DNA from: Pseudonocardia terrae
GTDB taxonomy: Bacteria > Actinomycetota > Actinomycetes > Mycobacteriales > Pseudonocardiaceae
Reading direction: 5' to 3'
DNA: 64,000 bases
Assembly (NCBI RefSeq): GCF_021343995.1
Contig: NZ_JAJTTE010000028.1
Span: 34,615 to 98,614 of the forward strand
Below the pieces are notes generated by a model. It worked only from the letters and a program-made list of their open reading frames with translations, searched no databases and was not told the origin of the DNA. The position numbers were made by a program, and so were the translations under genes. This document shows, piece by piece, positions 18,653 to 27,644 of this stretch (positions are counted from its first letter, which is position 1; each line of letters starts with the position of its first letter).

Positions 18653-19768
18653 TCAGAAGACGATCACGCCGCGCAGGTTGCGGCCGGCGTGCATGTCGTC
18701 GAAGCCGGTGGCGACCTCGTCGAGCGTGTACCGGGTGGTGATCAGCTCGTCGAGCTTGAGCGCGCCCTGCCGGTAGAGCTCCAGCTGTGCGGGGATGTCG
18801 GCGGTCGGGGCGCTGGCGCCGAACAGCGAGCCCTGCAGCCGCTTCTGGTAGAGCGTCAGCTCCATCAACGGGATGTCGCCCTCGCGGCTGCGCACGTCGC
18901 CCAGCCCGACGACCACGCACGTCCCGCCCTTGCGGACCGCCCGCAGTGCCTGCCCCACGTGCGAACCGCGGGTCACGCCGACGGTGACGATCGACGCGTC
19001 AGCCCCCTGGCCGTTGGTCAGCGAGCGGCCGATCTCGGCGGCCTCGCGGATGTCCTCGACGGCGTGCGTCGCGCCGAGCCCGAGCGCCGACTCCCGCTTG
19101 AACGCCACAGGGTCGACGGCGATCACCGCGGACGCGCCCGCGTGCGCCGCGCCCTGCACGGCGTTGATCCCGATCCCGCCGATCCCCATCACGATCACGA
19201 CCTGGCCGGGCCGCACCTCGGCGGAGTTGACCGCCGCGCCCCAGCCGGTGCCGACGCCGCAGCCGGTCAGACAGGCGATCTCGAGCGGGATCGACGGGTC
19301 GACCTTGACCGCCGATGCCGTCGAGACCGTCGTGTACTCGCAGAAGGTCGACAGTCCGCACATCTGCCCGACCGGCATCCCGTCGAGGGCGAGCCGGAAC
19401 GACGTCGGGTCCTCCCAGCGCGCGTTCGTCGCCAGCGAGGCCCCGAGGTCGCAGAGGTTCTGCATGCCGTGCGCGCACCAGCGGCAGCGCCCGCACGCGG
19501 GCAGGAACGAGAACACGACGTGGTCGCCCTCGGCGAACCCGGTGGTCCCCGGCCCGACGGCCTCGACGATCCCGGCCCCCTCGTGCCCGCCGGCGAACGG
19601 CAGGATCCCCACCTTCTGGTCGCCGGTGGCGTGGTGGTCGTCGGAGTGGCAGAGCCCGCTCGCCACCATCTTCACCCGGATCTCGCCCGGCCGGGGGTCG
19701 TCGACCTCGAGCTCGACGACCTCGAACCTGCCCGGGACCTCGCGCAGCACCGCGCCTCGCGTCAACAC
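18653..19768 (-). CDS. NDMA-dependent-type alcohol dehydrogenase (zinc MDR)
   Basis: The 371 aa class III-like alcohol dehydrogenase has the catalytic zinc region GLCHSDDHHATGD and GHEGAGIV. The structural zinc cysteines are in CGRCRWCAHGMQNLC, and the coenzyme loop is VMGIGGIGINAVQGAAHAGA. Overall sequence order matches the NDMA-dependent enzymes of actinomycetes, which hold NAD tightly and use mycofactocin or an artificial acceptor. No mycofactocin genes are in the window. It starts with GTG at 19768 without an obvious ribosome site. Confidence 0.9.
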   Translation of the reverse strand: MLTRGAVLREVPGRFEVVELEVDDPRPGEIRVKMVASGLCHSDDHHATGDQKVGILPFAGGHEGAGIVEAVGPGTTGFAEGDHVVFSFLPACGRCRWCAHGMQNLCDLGASLATNARWEDPTSFRLALDGMPVGQMCGLSTFCEYTTVSTASAVKVDPSIPLEIACLTGCGVGTGWGAAVNSAEVRPGQVVIVMGIGGIGINAVQGAAHAGASAVIAVDPVAFKRESALGLGATHAVEDIREAAEIGRSLTNGQGADASIVTVGVTRGSHVGQALRAVRKGGTCVVVGLGDVRSREGDIPLMELTLYQKRLQGSLFGASAPTADIPAQLELYRQGALKLDELITTRYTLDEVATGFDDMHAGRNLRGVIVF

Positions 19769-19885
19769 GGGATCACGCTACGCCAGCCTCAGCCCTCGGC
19801 TCACGTGCGCAGCGGACCGGCCGGCACCGGCGCGTCGGAGGACCCTGCGGGGCGACGTCCCTCCACCCCGGTCCACACTGGAACT

Positions 19886-20458
19886 GTGCGACTCGTGCTG
19901 CTGGCCCACGCCGCCACGGCGGCCACCCGGCGGTCCGGGTTCGCCGACGACGAGGGGCTTGAGACGACCGAGCTCGAGGTCCCGGGCCTCCCCCGCTACG
20001 AGGAGGTCCGCTGCGCCCCGTCGCTGCGCTGCCGGCAGACCGCCGACGCGCTGGGCCTGCCCGCCGCCGTCGACGCCGGGCTCACGGGCCTCGACCACGG
20101 CGGCTGGGCCGGCCGGGCGCTCGACGACGTCGCCGCCGCCGACCCGGACGGCCTCACCCGCTGGCTCACCGACCCCGACGCCGTGCCGCACGGCGGGGAG
20201 TCGATGGCCGCCTTCGTCGGGCGGATCGGCGCGTGGCTGCGCGTGGTGCCGCACCGGCCCCGCGGGCTCCTCGCGGTGGTCGATCCTGCCGTGGTGCGGG
20301 CCGCCCTGGCCCACGCCCTGGGCGCACCCGCGACGGCGGTCTGGCGCATCGACGTCGACCCGCTGTCGGTGGCCGTGTTGGTCGGGGAGCCGGGGCGCTG
20401 GAACCTGCGCGCCCTGCGGACCGGGCCCGGGCGGGGCGCCGACGGCACCCCGCCCTGA
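19886..20458 (+). CDS. Histidine-phosphatase-like protein with degenerate active site
   Basis: The 190 aa product has the phosphoglycerate-mutase-like layout: LLAHAATAATRR at the start, CAPSLRCRQTADAL at about 50, GWAGRALDDV at about 75 and HGGESMAAFVGRIGAW at about 105. The RHG motif reads AHA, keeping His8 but not the arginine. The second catalytic histidine, expected in the VVxHG strand, reads VVDPAVV. The gene lies between divergent and convergent neighbours without an operon partner. Catalysis by the usual mechanism is doubtful. Confidence 0.75.
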   Translation: MRLVLLAHAATAATRRSGFADDEGLETTELEVPGLPRYEEVRCAPSLRCRQTADALGLPAAVDAGLTGLDHGGWAGRALDDVAAADPDGLTRWLTDPDAVPHGGESMAAFVGRIGAWLRVVPHRPRGLLAVVDPAVVRAALAHALGAPATAVWRIDVDPLSVAVLVGEPGRWNLRALRTGPGRGADGTPP

Positions 20459-20489
20459 GCACACCGCCCCGTGGCAGCCGACCATTGGC

Positions 20490-20517
20490 GCCCGGCCCGG
20501 AGTCATCCGGCCCGGGC
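20490..20517. terminator. Strong GC hairpin between convergent genes
   Basis: GCCCGG-C-CCGG and CCGG-C-CCGGGC form a 10-bp stem with one mismatch and a 6-base AGTCAT loop, midway between the phosphatase-like gene and the convergent SDR. No U tract follows, as is usual for intrinsic hairpins in such genomes. Confidence 0.55.
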
Positions 20518-20528
20518 CACCGCCTGTC

Positions 20529-21353
20529 TCAGTCCCGGCCGCCGGCCTCGACCGCGAGCGGCTGGTACTCGCGCCACGACGCGAGCCGGCGCTCGTAGTC
20601 CGCTTCCGCGATGCTCAGGGGCACCTCGCCGAAGAAGGCCCGCAGCGGCGGGTTCTCCGAGTCGACGAGCTTCAGGACCGCGGCGCTGGACGCCGCCGGG
20701 TCGCCGGACTTCGCGGTGCGGGACTTGCGCTGCTCCGCGGCCTTGACGCGGAACTCGTCGTACGCCGGGTTCTTCATGGCGTGCTTGGCCGAGGCGCCGC
20801 CCCAGTCGGTGTCGAAGCCGCCCGGCTCGATCAGCGTCACGTGGACGCCGAAGTCCGTGACCTCCTGGGCGAGGGCCTGGCTGAAGCCCTCGAGCGCCCA
20901 CTTGGACGCGTTGTAGATCCCGATGTTCGGGAACGCCGAGATCCCGCCGATCGAGCTGACCTGCAGGATGTGCCCGGACCCCTGCGCCCGCAGGAACGGC
21001 AGGGCCGCCTGGGTCACCCAGAGCGCCCCGAACACGTTCGTCTCGATCTGCGCGCGGGCCTCCTCTTCGGAGAGCTCCTCGATCATGCCGAACTGCCCGT
21101 AGCCGGCGTTGTTCACCACGACGTCGAGCCGGCCGAAGTGCTCGTGCGCCTTCGCCACCGCGGCGAAGTCGGCCTCCCGGTCGTCGACGTCGAGGGTGAG
21201 CGGCAGGATGCTGTCGCCGTACTTCGTGACCAGGTCGTCCAGCGTGGACGCGTCGCGTGCCGTGGCGGCGACCGAGTCGCCGCGCTCCAACGCCGCGATC
21301 GTCCACTCGCGACCGAAGCCGCGGGACGCACCGGTGACGAACCAGACCTTCAT
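20529..21353 (-). CDS. SDR-family oxidoreductase
   Basis: The 274 aa classical SDR has VTGASRGFG for NAD(P), NNAGYGQFG, the catalytic serines in LQVSSIGG, YNASK with Tyr and Lys intact, and the LIEPGGFDTDW loop. The RD-type residue after the second strand (AATARD) favours NADPH. An AAGGTGGAG ribosome site is 6 bases before the ATG. It is divergent from the NADH dehydrogenase gene, and nothing nearby fixes the substrate. Confidence 0.9.
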   Translation of the reverse strand: MKVWFVTGASRGFGREWTIAALERGDSVAATARDASTLDDLVTKYGDSILPLTLDVDDREADFAAVAKAHEHFGRLDVVVNNAGYGQFGMIEELSEEEARAQIETNVFGALWVTQAALPFLRAQGSGHILQVSSIGGISAFPNIGIYNASKWALEGFSQALAQEVTDFGVHVTLIEPGGFDTDWGGASAKHAMKNPAYDEFRVKAAEQRKSRTAKSGDPAASSAAVLKLVDSENPPLRAFFGEVPLSIAEADYERRLASWREYQPLAVEAGGRD

Positions 21354-21574
21354 GTCTCCACCTTCTCCGGATCGGCAAGTCTGCCGTCCCGCACAAGGAG
21401 CGGAGGCTCCTCCGTATTTCGGACGGTGGCCGCGCTCACACCCACCGGCACCCGACGGTCCGGTCGAGGATCAGCCATCCCGACGCGTCGACGGCCACCC
21501 GCTTGCCGTGTCGGACCCGGGGTGGTCGGGTAGGGGCCCGGTAGCCCTGGACACGACCGACGGAGGAGCACGAG

Positions 21575-22927
21575 ATGGCGATCGCGGACGTGGTGCGCAA
21601 GGTCCGGAAGCAGCCGCCCCCGGGGCCCGGTGAGGACCTGCCCCACGTCGTGGTGGTCGGTGCCGGGTTCGCCGGTCACGCCGCCGCGAAGGGCCTGCTG
21701 CGGCGGCTGCGCGGCCGCGCCCGGATCACCGTCGTCGACCAGAACGACCACTTCCTCTACCTGCCGCTGCTACCAGAGGTCGCGGTCGGCACGCTCGAGC
21801 CGCGGCGGATCGCAGTGCCGCTCGTCCAGTCGTTGCGCGGCGCCGAGATCGTGGTCGGCGAGGTCCGCCACATCGACGTCGACGCGCGCACCGTGACCTG
21901 GACGGACCAGGAGGGCGGGACCGGCGCGCTGTCCTACGACCGGCTCGTGCTCTCGGTCGGCAGCGTCAACAAGCTGCTGCCGGTGCCCGGCGTGGCCGAG
22001 TACGCGCACGGCTTCCGCGGGCTGCCGGAGGCCCTCTACCTGCGCGACCACCTGACCCGGCAGATCGAGCTGGCGGCAGTCGCGAGCGACCCGGCCGAGA
22101 AGGCCTCGCGCTGCACGTTCGTCGTGGTCGGCGCCGGTTACACCGGCACGGAGGTGGCCGCGCAGGGCGCCGCGCTCACCGCGAAGCTGGCGGAGGACCA
22201 CCCGTCGCTACGCGACACGCCGCAGCGCTGGATGCTGCTCGACATCGCGAAGCGGGTCCTGCCGGAGCTCGACGAGCGCCTCTCGCACACGGCCGACGCG
22301 GTGCTGCGCGAACGGGGCGTCGACGTCCGGATGGGTCAGTCGGTGGCCGAGGCGCTGCCGAAGTGCGTGCGCCTCACCGACACCGACGAGGAGGTGCCGA
22401 CGCACACCCTGATCTGGTGCGTCGGCGTCCGGCCCGACCCGCTCATCGAGGACCTGGGCCTGCCGAACGAGCGCGGCCGGCTCGTCGTCGGGACGGACCT
22501 GGCCCTGGCCGGGCACCCCGAGGTCGTGGCGTGCGGCGACGCGGCCGCGGTCCCGGACGTCACCCGGCCCGGCTCGGCCACCGCCATGACCGCGCAGCAC
22601 GCCACGCGGCAGGGCTCCCTCGCCGCCCGCAACGTGGCCGCGTCCCTCGGGTACGGCACGCCGCGCGCGTACAAGCACAGCGATCTCGGGTTCGTCGTCG
22701 AGCTCGGCGGCGCCGACGCGGCGGCCAACCCGCTGGGCGTCCCGCTGTCCGGGCTGCCCGCCACCGCGGTCACCCGCGGGTACCACCTGCTCTCCATGCC
22801 GGGCAACCGGATCCGGGTCGCCACCGACTGGCTGCTCGACGCCGTCCTCCCCCGCCAGGCCGTCGCGCTCGGCATGGTGCGGGGGCAGCACGTCCCCCTG
22901 GACACGACGCCCGCGAAGGCGGGCTGA
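21575..22927 (+). CDS. Type II NADH dehydrogenase-like FAD oxidoreductase
   Basis: The 450 aa two-dinucleotide-binding flavoprotein has the FAD site VVVGAGFAGHAAAKGLL (26-42), the second Rossmann VVVGAGYTGTEVAAQ and the C-terminal FAD loop VVACGDAAAVPD. Length and motif order fit NDH-2 quinone reductases, which oxidise NADH without pumping protons. The C-terminal part carries a hydrophobic patch but no clear transmembrane helix. A GGAGGAGC ribosome site precedes the ATG. Confidence 0.88.
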   Translation: MAIADVVRKVRKQPPPGPGEDLPHVVVVGAGFAGHAAAKGLLRRLRGRARITVVDQNDHFLYLPLLPEVAVGTLEPRRIAVPLVQSLRGAEIVVGEVRHIDVDARTVTWTDQEGGTGALSYDRLVLSVGSVNKLLPVPGVAEYAHGFRGLPEALYLRDHLTRQIELAAVASDPAEKASRCTFVVVGAGYTGTEVAAQGAALTAKLAEDHPSLRDTPQRWMLLDIAKRVLPELDERLSHTADAVLRERGVDVRMGQSVAEALPKCVRLTDTDEEVPTHTLIWCVGVRPDPLIEDLGLPNERGRLVVGTDLALAGHPEVVACGDAAAVPDVTRPGSATAMTAQHATRQGSLAARNVAASLGYGTPRAYKHSDLGFVVELGGADAAANPLGVPLSGLPATAVTRGYHLLSMPGNRIRVATDWLLDAVLPRQAVALGMVRGQHVPLDTTPAKAG

Positions 22928-22981
22928 TTACCGGGCGGGAGACACGGTTCACCGGCCCCTCGGCGGGGCATCCCGCCGGAC

Positions 22982-23998
22982 ATGACGAGCCGAACGGACA
23001 CGATGACGGGGGCCGCCCGTGACGGGCACCCGGGGCGGGGCGGGTCGGTCCCGGGCCGGGAGGCGAGGACCCCGGTCCAGATCCCGCCCCGCGGGTGGGT
23101 CCAGGTGGTGAAGCGGGCGTTCGCCGAGGCGAAGTCCGACAACGTCCCGATCCTCGCGGGCGGGGTCGCGTTCTTCGCGTTCCTGGCCCTGTTCCCCGCG
23201 ATGATCGCGGCGCTGACGCTGTACGGGCTGGTCGCCGACCCGCAGCAGGTCGCGGCCCAGGTGAACGACCTCGCCTCCGCCCTGCCCGAGACCGCCCGTC
23301 CGATCATCACCGACCAGCTGAACTCCGTGGCGAGCAGCAGCAACGGGGCGCTGGGCATCGGGCTGATCGTGTCGCTCCTGGCCGCGCTGTGGAGCGCATC
23401 CGGCGGCACGATGAACCTCATTAGGGCCACCAACCTGGCCTACGACGAGGACGAGACCCGCGGGTTCCTCAAACTCCGCGGCACCGCGCTGGCGCTGACC
23501 CTCGGCGCGGTCGTGTTCGTGCTGCTCGCTGTGGCGCTCGTCGCGGTCGTGCCCCCCGTGTTCGACGCGCTGGGTCTCGGCGGTGTCGCGCTGGTGGTCG
23601 CGCAGGTCGTGCGGTGGGCGCTCCTGGTGGGGCTCGTCATGGTGGCGCTCGCCGTGGTCTACCGGGTCGCCCCGGACCGCGACGCGCCCCGGTTCACCTG
23701 GGTGAGCGTCGGTGCCCTGGTCGCGACGGTCCTGTGGATCATCGGCAGCGTCGCGTTCAGCCTCTACGTCAACAACTTCGGCAGCTACAACAAGACCTAC
23801 GGCGCGCTGGCAGGCGTCATCGTGCTCATGCTGTGGCTCTACCTGACCAGCTACATCGTGCTGCTGGGTGCGGAGATCAACGCCGAGAGCGAGCGGCAGA
23901 CCGTCCAGGACACCACCCAGGGCGAGCCGGTGCCGATGGGTGAGCGGGGCGCGGAGGCGGCCGACACGATCGCCGACCCGCCCGAGCCTCGCCGCTGA
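22982..23998 (+). CDS. YihY/BrkB-family membrane protein
   Basis: The 338 aa product has about six hydrophobic segments and the family landmarks ILAGGVAFFAFLALFPAMIAALTLYG, LWSASGGTMNLI, VLWIIGSVAFSLYVNNFGSYNKTYG and WLYLTSYIVLLGAEINAE. The family was once called RNase BN in error, and its true role (export or envelope) is unknown. It starts 54 bases after the NADH dehydrogenase stop and may share its transcript. Confidence 0.9.
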   Translation: MTSRTDTMTGAARDGHPGRGGSVPGREARTPVQIPPRGWVQVVKRAFAEAKSDNVPILAGGVAFFAFLALFPAMIAALTLYGLVADPQQVAAQVNDLASALPETARPIITDQLNSVASSSNGALGIGLIVSLLAALWSASGGTMNLIRATNLAYDEDETRGFLKLRGTALALTLGAVVFVLLAVALVAVVPPVFDALGLGGVALVVAQVVRWALLVGLVMVALAVVYRVAPDRDAPRFTWVSVGALVATVLWIIGSVAFSLYVNNFGSYNKTYGALAGVIVLMLWLYLTSYIVLLGAEINAESERQTVQDTTQGEPVPMGERGAEAADTIADPPEPRR

Positions 23999-24011
23999 GC
24001 ACGGCGCTCAG
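23995..24011. terminator. Hairpin containing both convergent stop codons
   Basis: CTGAGC and GCTCAG pair across a 5-base loop. The TGA of the BrkB gene and the TCA of the minus-strand CrtU-like gene both lie in the stem, so the element could end transcription in both directions. Confidence 0.45.
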
Positions 24012-25555
24012 GCGCGACCCCGGATCCTGGGCACGCCGGCGAGCAGCCCCCGCTGCGGGACGCCGTCGACCGGTTCGGCGGCGGCGCCCGCCTCGGCGAG
24101 GACGTCGTTGGCCGCGAGGACCCCGGACATCGCCGCCCGTTCCATGAGCCCGGCGAGGTAGGGCAGCTCCACGAAGTCACCGGCCACCCGCACCCCGCGC
24201 GCGTCGGTACGCACGCCGGGGCGCGTCCCGGCCGTCCCGGGCGGGAAGGCCGGGGCCGTGGCCTCGTGCTGCTGGTGGGCGTGCAGCACCTCGGCCGCGC
24301 GGACCTCGTGCCACAGCCCGCGGAGCTCGGCGTGCATGGCCTCGGTCGCGGCCTTGGCGTCGGGCTCGGGGCAGGCGTACGAGTGCAGCTCGACGACCGA
24401 CCCGCCCGTCCGCGCCGCCCACTCGGCCGACGGCGCTTCCAGCCGCGAGTACACCGTGATCGAGTCGAGCGTCCGCTCGCCGCTGACGGCGCTGAACACC
24501 CCCCGCTCCGGCGCGACGTCCCGGTCGAGCCACAACCGCGTCACCGCGAAGGGCGGCGCCGTCCGCAGGCCTGCGCACTGCGCCGCGAACCGCGGCGCCG
24601 ATGCCGCCGCCTCGGGCGACGCGGCGAGCAGATCGCGCAGGCCGGCGGGATCCAGGGCGAGCACGACGTGGCGCGTCGCCAGCTCGCCGGCGTCGGTCTC
24701 CACCCGCCAGCCCTGGCCCGCCGGCACGAGGCGAGTGGCCCCGCGGCCGGTCTGCACCTCGGCCCCGTACCCGCGCAGGTACCGGGCGAGCGGGTCCCAG
24801 ATCGCGGTCCGGTGGTCGGTGGCCGGGGCGTCGAAGCCGATGCCCTCGGGATTGCCCAGGAAGTAGTAGTGGAACATCGCGACCAGCTCGCCCGCCGACA
24901 GCCCGTCCTGGTCGCAGAAGAACGACCGCGCGAAGGCCTCGAACAGCATTCCCCGGGTGCGCTCGGACACCCCGAGGCGGTCGAGGAATGCGGCGGCGTC
25001 GAGCCCGTCGAGCTCCGCGGTCGTCGTCGCGCGGTCGTAGGCGAGCAGGGCGCGGCCGGCGTCCGGGTCGGCGCCCGCCATATCCCGCCAGCTCAGGCTC
25101 TTCGACCGCAGGAGCAGCGTGAGCAGGTTCAGCGGCGGCGCGGCGGGCAGGCCCGAGAGGTCCTCGTCGGGCCACCGCCGGGAGATCACCGGGTAACCGC
25201 CGACCGGGGCGAGGAACCGCAGACCGGGGTCGATCCGGGCCAGCACCGCGCGCCACGTGTAGTAGTGCCGGAAGAAGGCGTGGAACCCGTGCTCGACGAC
25301 CTGCTCGGACCCGTCCGGCAGGACCTCCGGCCACGCGCCCAGGCGGCCGCCGAGGTGCGCTGCGGCCTCCAGCAGGATCACCCGCACCCCGCGCTCGGCG
25401 AGCACCACCGCGGCGCTGACGCCGGCCACTCCCGCCCCGACGACCACGGCCTCGGTGCCGCACGGCACCTCCCGCGGCAGTGCCGGGTCGGGGGCGACGA
25501 GGCGGCGCCGGCGCATCCGCAGCGGCGCGGCCCGGCTCGTGAGCGGATCGGTCAC
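24008..25555 (-). CDS. crtU: FAD-dependent carotenoid desaturase/methyltransferase, CrtU-like
   Basis: The 515 aa flavoprotein has an FAD site VVVGAGVAGVSAAVVLAERG (36-55), GGRLGAWPEVLPDGS and the CrtU-type HGFHAFFRHYYTWR. It ends with GVRVAGDFVELPYLAGLMERAAMSGVLAAN, the C-terminal FAD block of this superfamily. CrtU turns a beta ring into an aromatic phi ring, as in chlorobactene and isorenieratene. The GTG at 25555 overlaps the stop of the CruF-like gene by 4 bases. That coupling supports a carotenoid role; an uncharacterised carotenoid oxidoreductase is the alternative. Confidence 0.75.
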   Translation of the reverse strand: MTDPLTSRAAPLRMRRRRLVAPDPALPREVPCGTEAVVVGAGVAGVSAAVVLAERGVRVILLEAAAHLGGRLGAWPEVLPDGSEQVVEHGFHAFFRHYYTWRAVLARIDPGLRFLAPVGGYPVISRRWPDEDLSGLPAAPPLNLLTLLLRSKSLSWRDMAGADPDAGRALLAYDRATTTAELDGLDAAAFLDRLGVSERTRGMLFEAFARSFFCDQDGLSAGELVAMFHYYFLGNPEGIGFDAPATDHRTAIWDPLARYLRGYGAEVQTGRGATRLVPAGQGWRVETDAGELATRHVVLALDPAGLRDLLAASPEAAASAPRFAAQCAGLRTAPPFAVTRLWLDRDVAPERGVFSAVSGERTLDSITVYSRLEAPSAEWAARTGGSVVELHSYACPEPDAKAATEAMHAELRGLWHEVRAAEVLHAHQQHEATAPAFPPGTAGTRPGVRTDARGVRVAGDFVELPYLAGLMERAAMSGVLAANDVLAEAGAAAEPVDGVPQRGLLAGVPRIRGRA

Positions 25556-26349
25556 CGCCGGGCCTCCCGCCGGACGCCCGCGACCCTCGGCAGGGCCGCG
25601 CGGGCGAACGGGATCGCGACCGCCCCCATCAGCACCCCACCCACCAGCGCCGAGCCCGGCAGGCCGAAGAAGACCAGGTGGGCGAGCACCGAGGAGCCGT
25701 AGACCCACAGGAAGAGCGCGGTGGCCGGGGCGGAGGGCCGCTCGTGCGCGGGCAGGACCGCGTGGAGGGCGGCGACCACCAGCGCGGACACCAGCAACCA
25801 CCCGGCGTAGTTGGTGAGCGGGATCCCGGGGACCAGCGGCAGCCCCGGCCCGGGAGAGAGCCAGCGCCAGTGCCCCGCGTCGACCATCTGGGGGTCGAGG
25901 AAGACGTCCCAGGCGGCGAGCGCGGCCGCCCCGACGCCGACGACGCCGACCCGCGACCGGACCAACGTCCGCCCGACGACGAGCGCGGGCCAGGCCATCA
26001 TCGTCCAGGCCAGCGGCACGACCACGGGCACGTCGAGCAGCTCGGGGCCCAGGGTGCCGGTGTAGGCGTAGGCACCGAACGGAACGCCGGTGCGGAGCCC
26101 GACCGCCTCGGCCGCCAGCCCGCCCCCGCCCGCCACGACGAGGAGCAGCAGGCCCCCGCGGGCGCCGTGCAGCCGGGTGGCGTCGCAGACCGAGGCGGCC
26201 GCGAACACGACGACGGACAGCACGGTCACCTGCGTGCGCAGCGCCTCCGGGATGAGCGGATACGCGATCTGGACGAGCACCGCGCCCGCGACGAGCGTCC
26301 AGGTCACGCCGGACGCGCGCCCGCGTACGGAGGGAGCGGTTCGGAGCAC
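25552..26349 (-). CDS. cruF: CruF-like carotenoid hydratase (integral membrane)
   Basis: The 265 aa membrane protein has about seven hydrophobic segments. CruF/bacterioruberin-hydratase-type motifs are GLRTGVPFGAYAYTGTLGP, VPLAWTMMAWPALVVGRTL, AAWDVFLDPQMVDAGHWRW and PGIPLTNYAGWLL. Such enzymes add water at the C-1',2' double bond of monocyclic or acyclic carotenoid ends. The GTG at 26349 is preferred over the frame opening at 26391 because GGAAGGA lies 7 bases upstream. It is the first gene of the minus-strand pair with the CrtU-like gene. Confidence 0.82.
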   Translation of the reverse strand: MLRTAPSVRGRASGVTWTLVAGAVLVQIAYPLIPEALRTQVTVLSVVVFAAASVCDATRLHGARGGLLLLVVAGGGGLAAEAVGLRTGVPFGAYAYTGTLGPELLDVPVVVPLAWTMMAWPALVVGRTLVRSRVGVVGVGAAALAAWDVFLDPQMVDAGHWRWLSPGPGLPLVPGIPLTNYAGWLLVSALVVAALHAVLPAHERPSAPATALFLWVYGSSVLAHLVFFGLPGSALVGGVLMGAVAIPFARAALPRVAGVRREARR

Positions 26350-26373
26350 GGGTCGTCCTTCCAGGGGCACGGG

Positions 26374-26449
26374 ACCCGGGTGCGGGGACACCCGGATCGC
26401 ACCGACCCTCCCGCGAGTCCGGCGCGCCCGCGACTCGAACCCGGGTGCG
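26374..26449. promoter_or_regulatory. Direct and inverted repeats between the divergent carotenoid operons
   Basis: ACCCGGGTGCG occurs at 26374-26384 and again at 26439-26449. The first copy also forms an inverted repeat with CACCCGG at 26389-26395 (CCGGGTG-N6-CACCCGG). Three related half-sites in the 146-base divergent promoter region look like an operator array. Confidence 0.4.
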
Positions 26450-26495
26450 AGGTGGTCGACTCGCGGGCGCGGCCGGTGGCTCCTAGGGTTCGGCC

Positions 26496-27620
26496 GTGAC
26501 CGCCGCGCGCCTTCCGGGACCGGTCCGGGCCGCGGCCGGCGCCGGGTCCGCGCTCGCCGTGCTCGGGACCCTGCACCAGCTGGGCAACCAGCGGCTCCTG
26601 CGCACCCCGCCCACCGCTCCCCCGCCGGTCGGCGCGCCCGTCTCGCTCCTGGTGCCGGCCCGCGACGAGGCCCACCGCATCGGTCCCGCGATCCGCGCGC
26701 TGCTCGCCCAGACCGGGCTGGCCGACGTCGAGGTCCTCGTGCTCGACGACGGCTCGACCGATGGCACCGCCGCGGCCGTCCGGACGGCGGCCGGCGGTGA
26801 TCCCCGGCTGCGCGTGCTGACCGGCACCCCGCCCCCGCCCGGCCGGCTCGGCAAGCCGCACGCCTGCGCCCAGCTGGCCGCGGCGGCGCGCGGCGAGGTC
26901 CTGGTGTTCGTCGACGCCGACGTCGTGCTCGCCCCGCACGCGGTCGCCGCTGCCGTGGCCGTGCTCCGCGGCCCCGGCCCGCTCGACCTGCTCTGTCCCT
27001 GGCCGCGGCAGGTGGCCGAGGGCGTCGCGGCCCGGCTCGTGCAGCCGCTGCTGGCCTGGTCCTGGCTGGTCACGCTGCCGCTGCGGGTGGCCGAGCGGTC
27101 CGGGCGGCCGTCGATGGTCGCGGCGAACGGGCAGTTCCTGCTGGTCGAGGCGGCCGCCCTCGCGGGGGCCGGCGGCTGGGAGGCCGTGGCCGGCGAGGTG
27201 CTCGACGACATCGCGCTGGCCCGCGCGGTCCGGCGCGCCGGCGGCCGGACCGGCGTCGCGGACGGGTCCGCGCTGGCCACCTGCCGGATGTACCACGACG
27301 GGCGGCAGCTCGCCGCGGGTTACCGCAAGTCGCTGTGGGCGGCGTTCGGGTCCGCCCCGGGCGCGGCCGCCGTGGCCGCGCTGCTCGCGCTGGTCTACGT
27401 CCTGCCCGCGGTGGCGGCCCTGGCGGGCTCACCGGCGGGGGCGCTCGGGTATGCCGCGGGCGTCGCGAGCCGGGTGCTCGCCGCGCGGCGGACGGGCGCC
27501 CGCACTTGGCCCGACGCCGCCGCCCATCCCGTCTCCATCGCCGCGCTGCTCGGACTGCTCGCGTCCTCGTGGGCCGGTCGCCGCGCCGGCACGCTGACGT
27601 GGAAGGGCCGCACCCTGTGA
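26496..27620 (+). CDS. Family 2 glycosyltransferase, CruG-like
   Basis: The 374 aa GT-A enzyme has SLLVPARDEAHRI, VEVLVLDDGSTDGT (nucleotide sugar site), a VFVDADVVL DxD motif, a GEVLDDIALARAVRRAGG acceptor region and CRMYHDGRQLAAGYRKSLW. It has one N-terminal and two or three C-terminal membrane segments. Its position beside CruF-like and phytoene-desaturase-like genes suggests it glycosylates the hydroxyl made by CruF. It starts with GTG at 26496 and is followed 24 bases later by the desaturase gene. Confidence 0.82.
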   Translation: MTAARLPGPVRAAAGAGSALAVLGTLHQLGNQRLLRTPPTAPPPVGAPVSLLVPARDEAHRIGPAIRALLAQTGLADVEVLVLDDGSTDGTAAAVRTAAGGDPRLRVLTGTPPPPGRLGKPHACAQLAAAARGEVLVFVDADVVLAPHAVAAAVAVLRGPGPLDLLCPWPRQVAEGVAARLVQPLLAWSWLVTLPLRVAERSGRPSMVAANGQFLLVEAAALAGAGGWEAVAGEVLDDIALARAVRRAGGRTGVADGSALATCRMYHDGRQLAAGYRKSLWAAFGSAPGAAAVAALLALVYVLPAVAALAGSPAGALGYAAGVASRVLAARRTGARTWPDAAAHPVSIAALLGLLASSWAGRRAGTLTWKGRTL

Positions 27621-27644
27621 GGCCGGTGCTGTGAGGGTGCCGCG

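Noticed and set aside
26430..26450. A tRNA T-arm-like sequence (GGGTTCGAGTC on minus)
   Set aside because: The flanking stem does not pair correctly and no anticodon or acceptor arms surround it.
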